Assembly: GCF_000346465.2 (NCBI RefSeq)
Contig: NC_034010.1
Span: 20,924,335-20,988,334 of the forward strand
DNA from: Prunus persica
Lineage: Eukaryota > Streptophyta > Magnoliopsida > Rosales > Rosaceae
Direction: 5' to 3'
Length of the DNA: 64,000 nt
The translations under genes and the position numbers were made by a program. Positions 8,791-19,493 of this stretch are shown piece by piece. Every line of letters starts with the position of its first letter. The first letter of the stretch is position 1. Below the pieces are notes generated by a model. It did no database searches and was not told the DNA's origin. It saw only the letters and a program-made list of their open reading frames with translations.

Positions 8791-11658
8791 ATGCAGGGCC
8801 ACAGAAGGTGCTTGAAACTCTTTCTTGCATTTGCGCTGCTTTTGCTACAGTACGCCAAAGGAGGAGAGGTGGACCACAGTCAGAAGGATACTAACGTGAC
8901 TAGAAGGTGCAAAGAGAGGGAGAGGCAAGCACTCCTTGCATTCAAGCGTGGCCTGGTGGATGATCACAATCTCCTCTCTTCATGGAGTTCCGAAGCCCAG
9001 AAACAAGATTGTTGCAGATGGATAGGAGTCTCTTGTAGCAACCAAACAGGTCATGTTGTTGGACTTGATCTTTCAATCGATGTTCTCGGCGGATTTGACA
9101 TTTTACGAGGTAAGGTGATTAGTCCTAAACTGATTGAGTTGCAGCATTTACAACATTTGGACCTCAATGAGATTAATTTCACTGGAAGCCAATTTCCAAA
9201 TTTCATTGGTTCTCTAACCAATTTAAGATACCTTGATCTGTCTTCGACTAATTTGGGAGGCAAGTTTCCAAGTGAGGTCGGAAATCTTACGAACTTGGTG
9301 TATCTGGACTTAAGGGGTAATTACTTTACAAATATAGAAAATCTCGATTGGCTTCCTCTTCTTTCATCATTAAGATATTTGGATTTGAGTTTCACGAATC
9401 TCAGCAATGTTTTCGATTGGCCGGAAGCCATTAATAAGCTTCCTGAACTAACAAACTTGACACTATGGGCATGTGATCTTCATTCTCCAATTCTTTCCAC
9501 TCTTTCCTACATAAACTCTTCTAAATCTCTTGCTAGCGTTGACCTGTATTCCAACCGTTTGAATACTTCTTCAATATTCGTATGGTTGTCCAACTATAAT
9601 ACCAGCCTTGTTCATCTTGACCTCTCTTGGAACCTTCTAGCCGGTTCAATTCCTGATTTTTTTGGAAACATGAGCTCTCTGGTACAACTTGATCTCTCTT
9701 TTAACCAACTTGAAGTAGAGGACCCGCATTCTTTTGCCAGGTTATGTAGTTTGCAAGAATTGTATCTCTCAAGCAATAATCTGAGTGGACAACTTTCTAA
9801 ATTTGTTCAAATATTATTCTCTACTTGTGCTCAAAACTCATTGGAGATTTTGGATCTCTCTGGGAATCATCTTGCAGGGTCATTACCTGATCTTACACAC
9901 CTTTCATCTTTGGTAATCTTGACTATTAGTTACAATCAATTAAGCGGAGAAATACCTGAAAGTATAGGGCTAATGTCGAAGCTCCAAACTATTGAATTTA
10001 ACATGAATTCTCTGGAAGGAGTGATTTCAGAAGCTCATTTCTCAAATCTCTCCAAATTACAATATTTGGATTTATCTTCTAACTTGCTAGTTTTAGACTT
10101 CCATGCTGATTGGATTCCTCCTTTCCAATTGGACACAATAAATTTGAGGTCTTGCAATATGGGTCCAGATTTCCCAAAGTGGCTTCAAACTCAAAAAAAA
10201 TTCTCAACGCTTGATATTTCTGATGCTGGAATTTCTGACATCTTTCCAAGTTGGTTTTGGAGTTTATGTCGTAATGTGATACTTGTGAATCTCACAAGCA
10301 ACCAAATTAGAGGTACATTTGCAAATTTAACATTGGAATTTTCACAGTTCCCTGCACTACATCTGAGTTCGAACAAGTTGGAAGGTCCAATCCCCTCATT
10401 TCTATCAACAGCCTCATATCTGGATCTCTCTTATAATAAACTTTCGGGGTCAATTGCATTCCTGTGTTCAAGTGCAGCTATTTATTTAGGCTTTCTTGAC
10501 CTCTCAAGCAACAATGTTTCTGGACAAGTTCCAGATTGCTTGACACATTTGGAGAATCTAGTCATGCTTGATTTGAGTTACAATGCTTTGTCCGGAAAAA
10601 TTCCTGCAACAATAGGCTCTGTATTTCGGATTGAAACACTAAAATTAAGAAGCAATAGATTTGTGGGACAATTGCCTTCGTCATTGAAGAATTGCACAAG
10701 TTTAGTAGCCCTTGATGTTGGGGATAATAAATTATCCGGACCAATACCTGAATGGTTAGGGGTTAGCTTAAAGCAATTGGTTATCCTGATGCTTTCGTCT
10801 AATCACTTCAACGGAAGCCTGCCCTCACAATTATGTCATCTAACACACATTCAAATTTTGGATTTCTCCATGAACATCATCTCTGGAAGCATACCCAAAT
10901 GCCTCACCAATTTAACTACTCTGGCTCAGAAAGGAAATTCAAGTCTGAACATCTCACATTCTTATGAAATTTCTACCATCAATTTGGTAGATTTTTATGA
11001 CGATGATGCAACCTTTATGTGGAAAGGAGGAATGCAGACATACAAAAGTACTTTGGGGCTCGTGAAGAGAATTGATCTGTCAAGCAATAAATTAACAGGG
11101 GAGATTCCGAGTGAAATCACTCATCTTGTTGGGTTAGTTTCTTTAAACCTATCGAGAAACCAATTAACAGGTCAAATAACTCCAAAGATCGGAAACTTGC
11201 AGTCATTGGATTCTCTTGATTTGTCACGAAACCATATAGACGGAAGAATTCCAACAAGCCTTGCTCGGATAGATCGTCTTGGTTTCTTGGACTTGTCATA
11301 TAACAACTTGTCTGGCAAAATTCCAGTCGGAACTCAACTCCAAGGCTTTGATCCCTCTTTTTATGCTGGGAATCTTCAACTCTGTGGACCTCCACTTAAA
11401 AAGATGTGTGCTGATGAAGTGGAAAAAGGTCAAAGTGAGCAAACTGACTTCATCAACCAAGAGGACAAGGATGAGCTAATAACACCGGGATTCTACATTA
11501 GTATGGGGCTTGGATTTGCTGCTGGATTTTGGGGAGTTTGCGGCACCTTGATATTTTCAAGGTCATGGAGATACACATACTTGAAGTTCTTGAATGATTT
11601 AAATGATTGGCTTTTTGTGAGGATAGCTTTGTTGAAGCGGCAATTGAGGGATGCTTAA
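8791..11658 (+). CDS. LRR receptor-like protein, copy B (intact)
   Basis: An intronless CDS of 955 residues for a plasma-membrane receptor-like protein of the Cf/HcrVf/EIX class, which perceives apoplastic pathogen signals and signals through SOBIR1/BAK1-type co-receptors. Order: signal peptide (about 1-24), LRRNT cap with the DCCRWIGVSC cysteine pair, an array of extracellular LRRs with N-glycosylation sites, an island domain (DDDATFMWKGG), four more LRRs, a C-cap with NLQLCGPPL, an acidic spacer, a transmembrane segment (about 900-922) with GFAAG and GFWGVCG glycine spacing, and a basic 33-residue tail. There is no kinase domain. The ATG at 8791 is chosen because the hydrophobic leader starts there; the frame is open upstream without an ATG. 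It is the only fully intact copy of the cluster in the window. Automatic pipelines may misname it a receptor kinase. Confidence 0.93.
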   Translation: MQGHRRCLKLFLAFALLLLQYAKGGEVDHSQKDTNVTRRCKERERQALLAFKRGLVDDHNLLSSWSSEAQKQDCCRWIGVSCSNQTGHVVGLDLSIDVLGGFDILRGKVISPKLIELQHLQHLDLNEINFTGSQFPNFIGSLTNLRYLDLSSTNLGGKFPSEVGNLTNLVYLDLRGNYFTNIENLDWLPLLSSLRYLDLSFTNLSNVFDWPEAINKLPELTNLTLWACDLHSPILSTLSYINSSKSLASVDLYSNRLNTSSIFVWLSNYNTSLVHLDLSWNLLAGSIPDFFGNMSSLVQLDLSFNQLEVEDPHSFARLCSLQELYLSSNNLSGQLSKFVQILFSTCAQNSLEILDLSGNHLAGSLPDLTHLSSLVILTISYNQLSGEIPESIGLMSKLQTIEFNMNSLEGVISEAHFSNLSKLQYLDLSSNLLVLDFHADWIPPFQLDTINLRSCNMGPDFPKWLQTQKKFSTLDISDAGISDIFPSWFWSLCRNVILVNLTSNQIRGTFANLTLEFSQFPALHLSSNKLEGPIPSFLSTASYLDLSYNKLSGSIAFLCSSAAIYLGFLDLSSNNVSGQVPDCLTHLENLVMLDLSYNALSGKIPATIGSVFRIETLKLRSNRFVGQLPSSLKNCTSLVALDVGDNKLSGPIPEWLGVSLKQLVILMLSSNHFNGSLPSQLCHLTHIQILDFSMNIISGSIPKCLTNLTTLAQKGNSSLNISHSYEISTINLVDFYDDDATFMWKGGMQTYKSTLGLVKRIDLSSNKLTGEIPSEITHLVGLVSLNLSRNQLTGQITPKIGNLQSLDSLDLSRNHIDGRIPTSLARIDRLGFLDLSYNNLSGKIPVGTQLQGFDPSFYAGNLQLCGPPLKKMCADEVEKGQSEQTDFINQEDKDELITPGFYISMGLGFAAGFWGVCGTLIFSRSWRYTYLKFLNDLNDWLFVRIALLKRQLRDA

Positions 11659-12180
11659 TTAAAAAAGATCAATGGTAAGTAATCTCTCTTTCTCTCTCTC
11701 ATTGTTTATTATTATTTTATTGACTTAATCAACATGCATGATTAATTTAGTTTTTCTAATTTTTTATATTCATGCAAACTAACTGGTTTTTTTTTCTTCT
11801 TTTTTGTTTTTTGTTTTTGCATTTTATCTTTTTATCCAGCATCTTCGGAGACATGTCTTCCCTACAATCAAAATGGTGCAAAGTTGCCATGGACAGTTGG
11901 AGTGTCTGAACTCCTTAATAAGAAGATTAGTGGATGGGTTGGCCCGAAACTGTTTGTTTTGGTTTGTTGTCGTAATTATTCCCTGTTTTGTTTGGATGTG
12001 TTGTCGTTTCCTTTCCTTTGTAATATATGGGCACCCTCTTTGTTTTGAATAGAAAACTGAAGCTCCCAGAGCATGACTTGGCATGTTAGCGGCCTTGCCT
12101 CATTATTATGAAACTTATTGGTCAAGAATTTGCTCTATTGTCAACGGAATCCAGTCTAGTAAAAATCCATTTTTTTTAGT
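11659..12180 (+). other. 3' UTR of RLP copy B with 3' UTR intron
   Basis: The same architecture as behind copy A: donor CAATG|GTAAGT (intron 11675-11839) and acceptor TTTTTATCCAG. The open frames found here on both strands are not conserved with copies A or C and are taken as chance. Confidence 0.55.
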
Positions 12181-12395
12181 ATTGCTTGAGTCAAATGATA
12201 TGGGTAGAATATTTTTCAGGTTGTATTTCATTTTCCAAAAGAACGTATTTATAGTACAAGGATGTAACTCTAGTAGGGTCAAACTAGGAAACAAGATAAA
12301 ATCCTAATTACACAATATCTGTACAAAAGAAATAAATATAATCATAATAAACTAGGAAATAAATATCATAATTAAGCTATGATCTCGCTAATAGC
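12181..12395. other. About 200-bp insertion relative to copy A spacer
   Basis: Copy A reads straight through from TTTTTTAGTA to the TACTAAAA motif (about 1520-1540). Copy B has about 200 extra AT-rich bases between the same phrases. I see no clear terminal repeats or coding capacity, so the class is unknown. Confidence 0.5.
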
Positions 12396-12751
12396 TTATA
12401 CTAAAAAAAAAAAAAAGCAGAAAACCTATTTATATTTTTAAAATTTGAGGATGCGTCTAATAGCTTAATCAGAAATAGTTTTAGAAAACAAAAACAATGA
12501 AACCATTTTTGTTAAGTTTAATAAACAAATTGTTCCAAAAATGATTGCCCAAATCAAGCACAATAATATAGTTATAATGTATATGGACTTTTATAGCCGG
12601 AGAGAATGAGAAATGCATGCCAACAATTAATAATAAAATGCACATATTCTCAGTTCGCACATATGAAGGATTTTTTTATATTCTTTTTTTGGGTCAACTC
12701 AAATCTCATCACATATTTCAAGCGGCACAATAAGGTGAAAAAAGACACGTT

Positions 12752-12920
12752 TGTTATAAAACAAGGGAGAAGTTGGAGAGAATTGAGGGAGAGAGAGAGA
12801 GGAAGAGAAACTGATCTTTATCATTCATATCAGATAGTGTAATTTCTATCTAAGGGAAGTCCAATTTATAGACATTAGGGGAGGGGCATTTTGGGGACTC
12901 CAGACTCTACTTTTACAACA
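12752..12920 (-). repeat. LARD 3' LTR (169 bp)
   Basis: Left LTR, in element sense the 3' copy. It ends next to the purine tract at 12921-12929. I see no difference from the right LTR over 169 bp, which implies a recent insertion. Contains a short GA repeat. Confidence 0.92.
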
Positions 12921-12956
12921 CTCCCCCTTGGAGACCACAAATGATACAGAATATGT

Positions 12957-13545
12957 CTCGTTAAAAACCTTGCCAGTAAAAACCCAGTGGGACAAAAACT
13001 GGTCGAAGGGAAAAAGAGTACATAATCATGTGTAACATAAAATTCTATATATATTAACGCGCGTGCGACACTGCCTCGTTAAAACCTTGCCAGGAAAAAC
13101 CCAGTGGGATAAAAACCCGGACGAAGGAAAAAGAGTACGGTGTTTGAAGATCTTTATTGATAGTGCGCTCCCCCTGATGCTTGGCAAAATATCTTTAAGT
13201 CATACTGTTGATCAGCTTTCTGAATATCGTAGTTGACACTGCTTCTGTGAGTCAATTTTGAGCGACACTGCCTCGTTAAAACCTTACCAGGAAAAACCCA
13301 GTGGGATAAAAACCTGGATGAAGGAAAAAGAGTACAGTGTATGAAGGTCTTTATCAAAACCATGCTCCCCCTGATGAATATCTCCCCCTGAAAAATTTAG
13401 GACTAGCTTTTATCCAGTAAGCGACCATAAATTTTTTTTTCATAGTATACCCTAAACCCTTGAGCTACACTGCCTCGTTAAAACCTTACCAGGAAAAACC
13501 CAATGGGATAAAAACCTGGATGAAGGAAAAAGAGTACAGTGTGGA
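12957..13545 (-). repeat. Four dispersed 70-bp repeats inside the LARD
   Basis: Copies near 12957-13022, 13068-13140, 13263-13338 and 13468-13545 share CTGCCTCGTTAAAACCTT, then AAAAACCCAGTGGGA, then GAAGGAAAAAGAGTACAGTG or close variants. The spacers between them are unrelated to each other. This motif recurs near LTRs of several plant retroelements. Its role is not known to me. Confidence 0.85.
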
Positions 13546-13625
13546 GCTGAGCTCTATCTGGTCTAGTATACTTCCGAAGAACATTTAAGGACCAACGGAT
13601 AATCCTCATAAAAATGCTTCAATAC

Positions 13626-15155
13626 TGTTCACCCGTTTTCGTGTTTAACTCCTGATGTGGAAGGGCGAAGTTCCCCACTGGCTTGGAGACCACTTGTTGG
13701 TCGACAAGTCAGCTTTCTTTGGTGTGCGAGCGTGCCACTGCTAGCAATGTAAATTCTAGCAGACTTATTTTTAGAGTGGATAACTTGCGCCTCAAGTTAC
13801 GGACTTCTAAAACAAACGATTGTGAATTTGGGTGAGGAATATCTCCCAAGTAAGTTCTTTTCTTGCCTCAGACTGGTGAGGACTTTCACAATTTATCTCA
13901 GTATCAAAAATGGTTGTTCTGGCCAGAATAGATAATAATAAAGTACTGTTTCAGGCAGAACTGCCTTTTACAAAATTAAGAAGGGAGAAATCAACTCTAG
14001 AAAGGCAAAAGGATGGCTGGAATCCCATTTCTGCCTGGGTAGAAACTTCTGATCCGGGCTGGACTGGGTATGTCTATGCTGGACTGTACTGTCAACAACT
14101 TTAGCTGCTTGGCTTCAGCTGTAAATCGATACCAAAGTTCAATTTTTGGCAGAGCTTCAATCTACTTCAAGCCTTGGGAGACTTTTCGAGCAGAACTGCG
14201 ACTTCTTCAGTTTGAAGGGACAGAAGTGGCTATTCTCGAGGATTTAGCAAGCTGGAACTATGCTATAAAATTTGTTGAGGTTTTCATATTTGTGAAAACT
14301 CAAGCTGTGTTTATCTTGGCTTTTGATGAACCAAATTTGTAACGAGAGGGATCTCGCTTTCAGAGGACTTATTTTCTAAGTCTGAACTTTGGAATTCTGA
14401 TCTAGAGTTGTTTTCCTGTTTTGTGTTTTTTTTTGTTTGATGAATTGACTGTCCTTTGTCCCTTTGCCCTCTTTTGCTTTTATAAGAGATCTTCCTAAGG
14501 AGTTTTATTTTTAATCCTAAATAATGGGCGGCAAAAAGATCTCTTATAATGTAAAGTAAGTTTTCTAATCAAAGTAGATAGGCTCTGAGCAGTCACCTCC
14601 TAAAAAACAGTCCCTTCCCTGTTTTCCTGGGTGGCAGCTCTCTAATTCAACCAACGCCACCGTCTGTGTGGGCCTTTCATGGCGGTTTTGGCTCTTTTTT
14701 TCTTCTGTATTTTCTGAGTGGTTCCCTGTTTCCCGTTCTTATTTAGAAAGCGTGATCCGTGAGTTTCTTGGGAGATGGTGCACTGATTTGGAGCAAGATC
14801 CTGAATACAGATGGGTAATTGATCTTTGATTGGCAGTGTTTCAGAGACGTCCCTCTCTCATTAAACCTTAGTTGGAAATGCTAACTTTTCCAAAATTTGA
14901 GGCAATCACGTGGGTGTGTCTTTGATCCATTGGGTTTTGAATCTATCGGAAATCACGGGCTGATCTTTGGAGCCCATTTCGAAAGTTTCCACATCTGGGC
15001 TTTCTTTGGGCCGAGGCCTTATTTCCAACACTCTTGGTGTGAAGCCCAATCTGTCTGGATCTTATTTTCGTTTTTCTCAAGTTTCTGGGCTGGGTAGGTA
15101 ATTTCATTATGGGCTTGTGTTTTGGTCTTGGGTGTGCCGAATTTGGGCCCAAACA
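13626..15155 (-). repeat. Tat element 3' LTR, complete (1530 bp)
   Basis: Bounded by TG and CA and by the target duplication AATAC on the left and the purine tract on the right. In element sense a TATAAAAG box lies at 14484-14477. Small open frames within it on the plus strand are repeated in the other LTR and are not genes. Confidence 0.9.
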
Positions 15156-15513
15156 ATGCCCCCTTAAGTCTGAATCGTTTTGGAACGGTTTCAGACTTAA
15201 AGTTTGGCCATTTAATTCGCGCGCCAGTTTCTTCCGTGTTTTCGCCCACGTCTGCCACGTTTGCCTGCTACGAACTAGAGTTCGTGGGAAAAAACGGCTA
15301 GTTATTAGCTAGTTACTAGCTAATAATCATCAGGTGCCGTCCCATCTTCTTCTTCCCACGTTTTCGAGCCCCTCTTTAAAAGAAATTCAAATCTATAGCC
15401 TCTGAAAAAGAAACCCTAAACCTCCCGATTCTTGCTTCTGCGAGTTTTTTCTTCGAGACTTCCATAGCTTTCTTCAGACCTTCCTTTCTTCTGCTTCTTC
15501 CCTTGAATCAGAA
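15156..15513 (+). promoter_or_regulatory. Promoter and 5' UTR of the antisense gene
   Basis: A TATA-like TTTAAAAG (15375-15382) is followed about 30 bp later by AAACCCTAAAC (15411-15421), a telo-box motif typical of 5' regions of plant housekeeping and translation genes. The ATG follows at 15514. The arrangement resembles a host gene promoter and not LTR sequence, so the antisense gene may be transcribed independently of the element. Confidence 0.5.
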
Positions 15514-18500
15514 ATGTCTTCCCCAACGCCCCGCGCTCAGCCTTCTTCAGCTCCAGTTCCTCCTGATTACATCACTGGGAGCGGGATTGATGCCCACACG
15601 ATAGAGGTCAGGAGCAAGCTTCACCCTTTTGCTCAAAAGAATCTGGACGAGAATGTCCTTCACTTGTTTGAGAACACCCTGGTACTTGGGCCTCACTGGT
15701 TTTGCCCTGTTCCGGCTGAAGTGGCGGAATTGCTAAAAAAAGACGCTGAGGCTCCTTTGTGTTTTGAGAGCTCTTCTGCCCTGGCTTCTTATTCTTGGGT
15801 TAGCAAGAATTTGAGCCTATCTTTCCCGTCCAGCGAGGTGAGGAACAGTCCCGTCAAATGGGCAGACTGGATTGACAGACTTCTCCTGAGATATGGGGGT
15901 CATTGGAGGAGAGCTGGGATTTATGACGCCCTTCTTCTGTCCAAGCAGTCGATTAACAGAGATGAGAACCTGCTTGCTGCTGCCCTGTGTTTTTGGAATT
16001 CTGCCAGCAACACATTTGATTTCCGTGTGGGTCCCATGGCTCCAACTCTGCTGGATATGGCTCAGATTTTTGGGTTTAGTCCCCATGGCAGACCTGTTGA
16101 TGCTGTTGGGGATTATCACAGGCGAAAGAACCAAGAGAAAGTGGCTACCCCCTTCACTGTCTCCCCAGCCACGATCAACCAGAACTATTCTTTCTCCAAT
16201 TATCTGAAGAGATTCAGTGCTGAGAAGGACAAAGATCAGCAACATATGTTGTTCCTTCTGTATTGGCTGAACCGATTTGTCTTCCCTAATCGGTCTTCGG
16301 CAGTTCTGCTTGAGTATAGACATCTGGCAGAAGCACTTCACAATCACACTGATGTGGGGCTTGGACCAACAGTTCTGGCCCACCTTTTCAAGAATCTGCA
16401 TACTGCCACTCTGGAAAATCCGCTGAACTTGTCTGCCCCTGGCGCATTCTGGATGATCCAGATCTGGCTGCAGGTATATTTCCCTGAGTTAAGGTTCCCA
16501 GACATAGTTCTGTCTGAAAACCAAGTTCTGGCTCTTCCCCTGATGTCTGCAGAAGTGCCTAAGCGCTCTCTTGAGGAGTATTTGATGCTCTTCAGGCATT
16601 GTACCAAGAGGTCGGCTGCTCAGTGGCAAGTGGTGATCAGAAGGACCTATCCCTGGTTCCAGACTGGTTTTCGGCTTTTTAAGAAGGAGCCAGAAGATGA
16701 GGCTGCCAGAACAGACTTCAGGAAGAAGTTCTTGAGCATTACTCTGCCTAGAGATCTGCCTCATGGTGGGGGCAAACCTCCAAACTATCATCTGGGGGCA
16801 GAAGTCCATCATCCTAACTTCTGTGCAAGGCAGCTTGGCTGTCCTCAGCTTATTCCGCTGAAATCATACCGGAGTTGCAATCGGGCCTCTTCTTGGAGGG
16901 ATGCAGATGATCTGGAGGTGCACAAGGATGCCCGGTGTGCAGTGAACAAAGTCAATAACAGCACGGATGCCCTCTATCCCTCGTGGGAGCTGAATTCGTG
17001 CAGTTCTGCCGATTTTGACGCATGGTGGAAAGCCAGATTCCAAAGTATGCCTGCTTCTGTCACTGCCCTCAAGGTTCTGTTTGATGGTTGGGAAAACTGG
17101 GTCGTTTTTGCGGATGGGGATGCCAAGACGCATATGATCCAGACTATCAAGGATATCAATGCGCAAATTATAGAAGGTAAATTTCTGACTCTGTCTGGGA
17201 TTCGTTCTGTCCTGATGATTGATTTCTGACGTCTATTCTGTCTGTATCAGATCCCTCTTTGACCAGCGTAGGTGGGCAGTCTGTTCATGCTGGAGAAGTG
17301 ATTGGTAAGTTTTTCTTTTAATTCTATTCTGTCCTTTCCAGCTGGATTGGTCTCTAATGTCTAATGCCTTGGTGCAGTCTCTTCTGTTATCACTGCCGGG
17401 GACTTGGAGCTCCGTTCTGCAAATGAAGGAGATGAGGTCCAGACAGAACAGACACCTGCCGAGGCCGCTCTTTCTGGCAGAAGAAAAAGGAAAGGACCTG
17501 CCCCTCCTCTGGACAATGCCACGCGGCCTGGTATTTCTGGTAAGCTTGTGATGTTCCAACCATTCTTTTTAAATTTATTCTGTCTTGCCTTCTTTTCCCT
17601 AACACTGCTTTTGTTATGTGCAGCTGGAAGTCCTTCCCCTCCTCCTACCAAGTTGAAAAAACTTAAAAAGAGGAGTGAGGAGGAGTATGTCGCCGCGGAA
17701 GAAGCGGCAGCAGCCCCCACCGCTACCTCTGAGACGGATGAAGAGCTGCGAGAGGCTTTTGAGGAGGTAGAGCAGGAAAAAGAATTGGAAGAGCTGGAAG
17801 AAACTCCTCAGGAAAAAACGGTAGTGATGGAAGGAGAGGTAAGTTTCATTTCTGTGATTCGTATCAGTTCCCTTCTTACCCTGTTTCTTCCGTTCTGACC
17901 CCTGTTTTGTATGAGGAAATCCATGCTGAGGTGATTGCAGAGAGCATTGCCTTGGCGCAGAAGCAACAAGGGGGTCCAAGGGCTGAGCTGACTAGCTCAG
18001 AACTAGCCCTTTTTGAGGATGCCGAGGCAGAGCATTCTACTGCCGTTCCAGCTGCTGAGGATCAGGCGGAATGGTCTGCATCAGAACCTGTGGATCAGAC
18101 AGAACTGTCTGTTATGGTTCCGGAGGCTGAAGTGGAAACGACTGCAGCTGCTCCTGTGGTTGTGGTAATTTTCCTCCTTGACTGTTCATGTTTTCTTGCT
18201 GTTCTGTCTGTTCTAACAGTTGTAGTCTTTCCAGGTGGAAGTGCCTAAGGCTACTGGTGCTCTGGCTGCGGTATCCAGCCCCTTGAACCCTCCCATTGTC
18301 GCTGTAAGTTTTCAATAACTTTTGAGCCTCCTTTATCTTCCACTTTCTGCCTGGTCTTAGCTTATGTTCTCTTCTGCAGATGCCTATTCATTCCTTTCCA
18401 GGATCATCTGCCACGGCTTCTTTTGCTGATCCAGAACTTGAAGAGTTTGAAGCCATGGATCTGGATGCCCAATTGGACAGACTGGAGAAACTCAGCTCTC

Positions 18501-19099
18501 CTCCAGGCAAGGCAAAATCTAGGGCGGTGGAGGAAGCCATGGAGAGGTTAAAAATCTGGCAGTCCACTGAGCTGGAATTTGATGAAGATACAGGGGCTCT
18601 TGATCAGCTGATGAAGGACCTGGACCTGCTGCATAGACAGAACATGGCTCCGAGGCCTATTCTTGAGATGGGCCTAAGCCTGGCCAGAGATGTGCTTAAT
18701 CTGCATGATCGCTATGAAGATCTTAGGCCTACGTTCAAAACTTCTGAGTTCTGCAAGGCCACACATGAAGCTAATCTGGCTGACTTTGCTAGGCAGAAAA
18801 CAGAACTGGATCAGATGGTGGCTGGATATAAGGAGGCCAAGGCTACCGCGGATAAGTTGGAGAAGCAGATTGAAGAACTCCAAAAACAGCTGGCAGAGTG
18901 TAGGGAGGTGCAGAACAAACTTGGGGCTGGACTGAGTTCCAAAACTAAGGCCACCTTCCTTGTGCAAAGTATGGTTGCAGCTTCCAGGCCAGCTTTGGAA
19001 ATTGCAGAGGCTTCAATTCACCAGGGGGTGTTGCTCCAGAAAGAACTGTCTGTCAAGAAAGCGAACCTACAGGAGACTCTTAGAAAGCTAGGATTTTAG
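15514..19099 (+). CDS. Plant-mobile-domain protein, antisense to Tat pol
   Basis: A seven-exon gene: 15514-17176, 17251-17304, 17378-17539, 17624-17838, 17916-18164, 18235-18303 and 18380-19099. All introns are GT-AG and all junctions keep phase, giving 1043 residues. The N-terminal half has the signature of the plant mobile domain (PF10536-type, once called aminotransferase-like): RAGIYDALLLSKQSINRDENL, then FRVGPMAPTLLDMAQIFGF and SPHGRPV. Such domains occur in host proteins (MAIN/MAIL) and in transposons. The middle is acidic and low-complexity with a basic KRKRRK-like patch. The C-terminus is a coiled coil (about 18790-18910, KLEKQIEELQKQL). It faces the end of pol convergently, 394 bp away. 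The role is unknown; additional antisense genes are known in Tat-lineage elements. Exon limits are predicted. Confidence 0.82.
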
Positions 19100-19493
19100 C
19101 TTCTTCTTTCTTTTGTTCGAATAATTTGCCGCAAAGGTGGCTATTTTTATATAAGCTTTCAAAGCATTTTTACTGCTTTTTATTCTTGATGCAATAACCG
19201 GACACGGTTTTGAAAGTACAGTAAAAACAGAACAACTTTAAAGTAAAAACAAATCTAAACAAGATTCCCTTTCAAGAAACAAAAAGGTCAATCTTGTTCC
19301 TCTTCTATCCCAGGATCCGTTTGTACAGCCTGTGAATCCCACATGGTTGGATAGAACTTCTTTAACCATTTACCATTGATTGGGGCAAAGTGAACAACTC
19401 CATCTCGGTCCTGCAACCTATATGCCCCCATTCCGAGGATTTGGTTAATTATAAAAGGGCCTTCCCATGTAGGTGACCATTTCCCATACCCAG
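19100..19493 (-). pseudogene. Detached C-terminal end of pol
   Basis: About 19490-19330 on the minus strand, in another frame than pol, encodes GYGKWSPTWEGPF, then GAYRLQDRDG and GKWLKKFYP. This is the usual last part of a Tat/gypsy integrase C-terminal region. It is separated from pol by a stop at 19496-19494 and by an apparent deletion of the expected linker. The rest of the interval (19100-19320) is AT-rich and holds the 3' ends of both convergent genes. Confidence 0.7.

Noticed and set aside
8791..11658. Receptor-like kinase (GSO1-type) instead of RLP
   Set aside because: The frame ends 33 residues after the membrane segment and no kinase exon follows before the 3' UTR that is conserved with copy A.
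12957..13545. CRISPR-like array
   Set aside because: Repeat length, irregular spacing and the eukaryotic retroelement context do not fit CRISPR.
13877..15155. LTR start at TGAGGACTTT (13877), where similarity to the right copy begins
   Set aside because: Flanks there give no target duplication and the right copy then lacks a primer site. Extending the left copy to TGTTCACC at 13626 gives proper TG...CA ends and matching AATAC duplications, so the right copy is the truncated one.
13910..15312. Small plus-strand frames inside the left LTR, repeated in the right LTR
   Set aside because: They are shared only because the LTRs are copies, are not in a gag-pol context, and have no family motif.
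15817..16812. Minus-strand frames of 87-194 codons opposite the mobile-domain exon
   Set aside because: They are shadows of the long plus-strand exon and have no recognisable domain.
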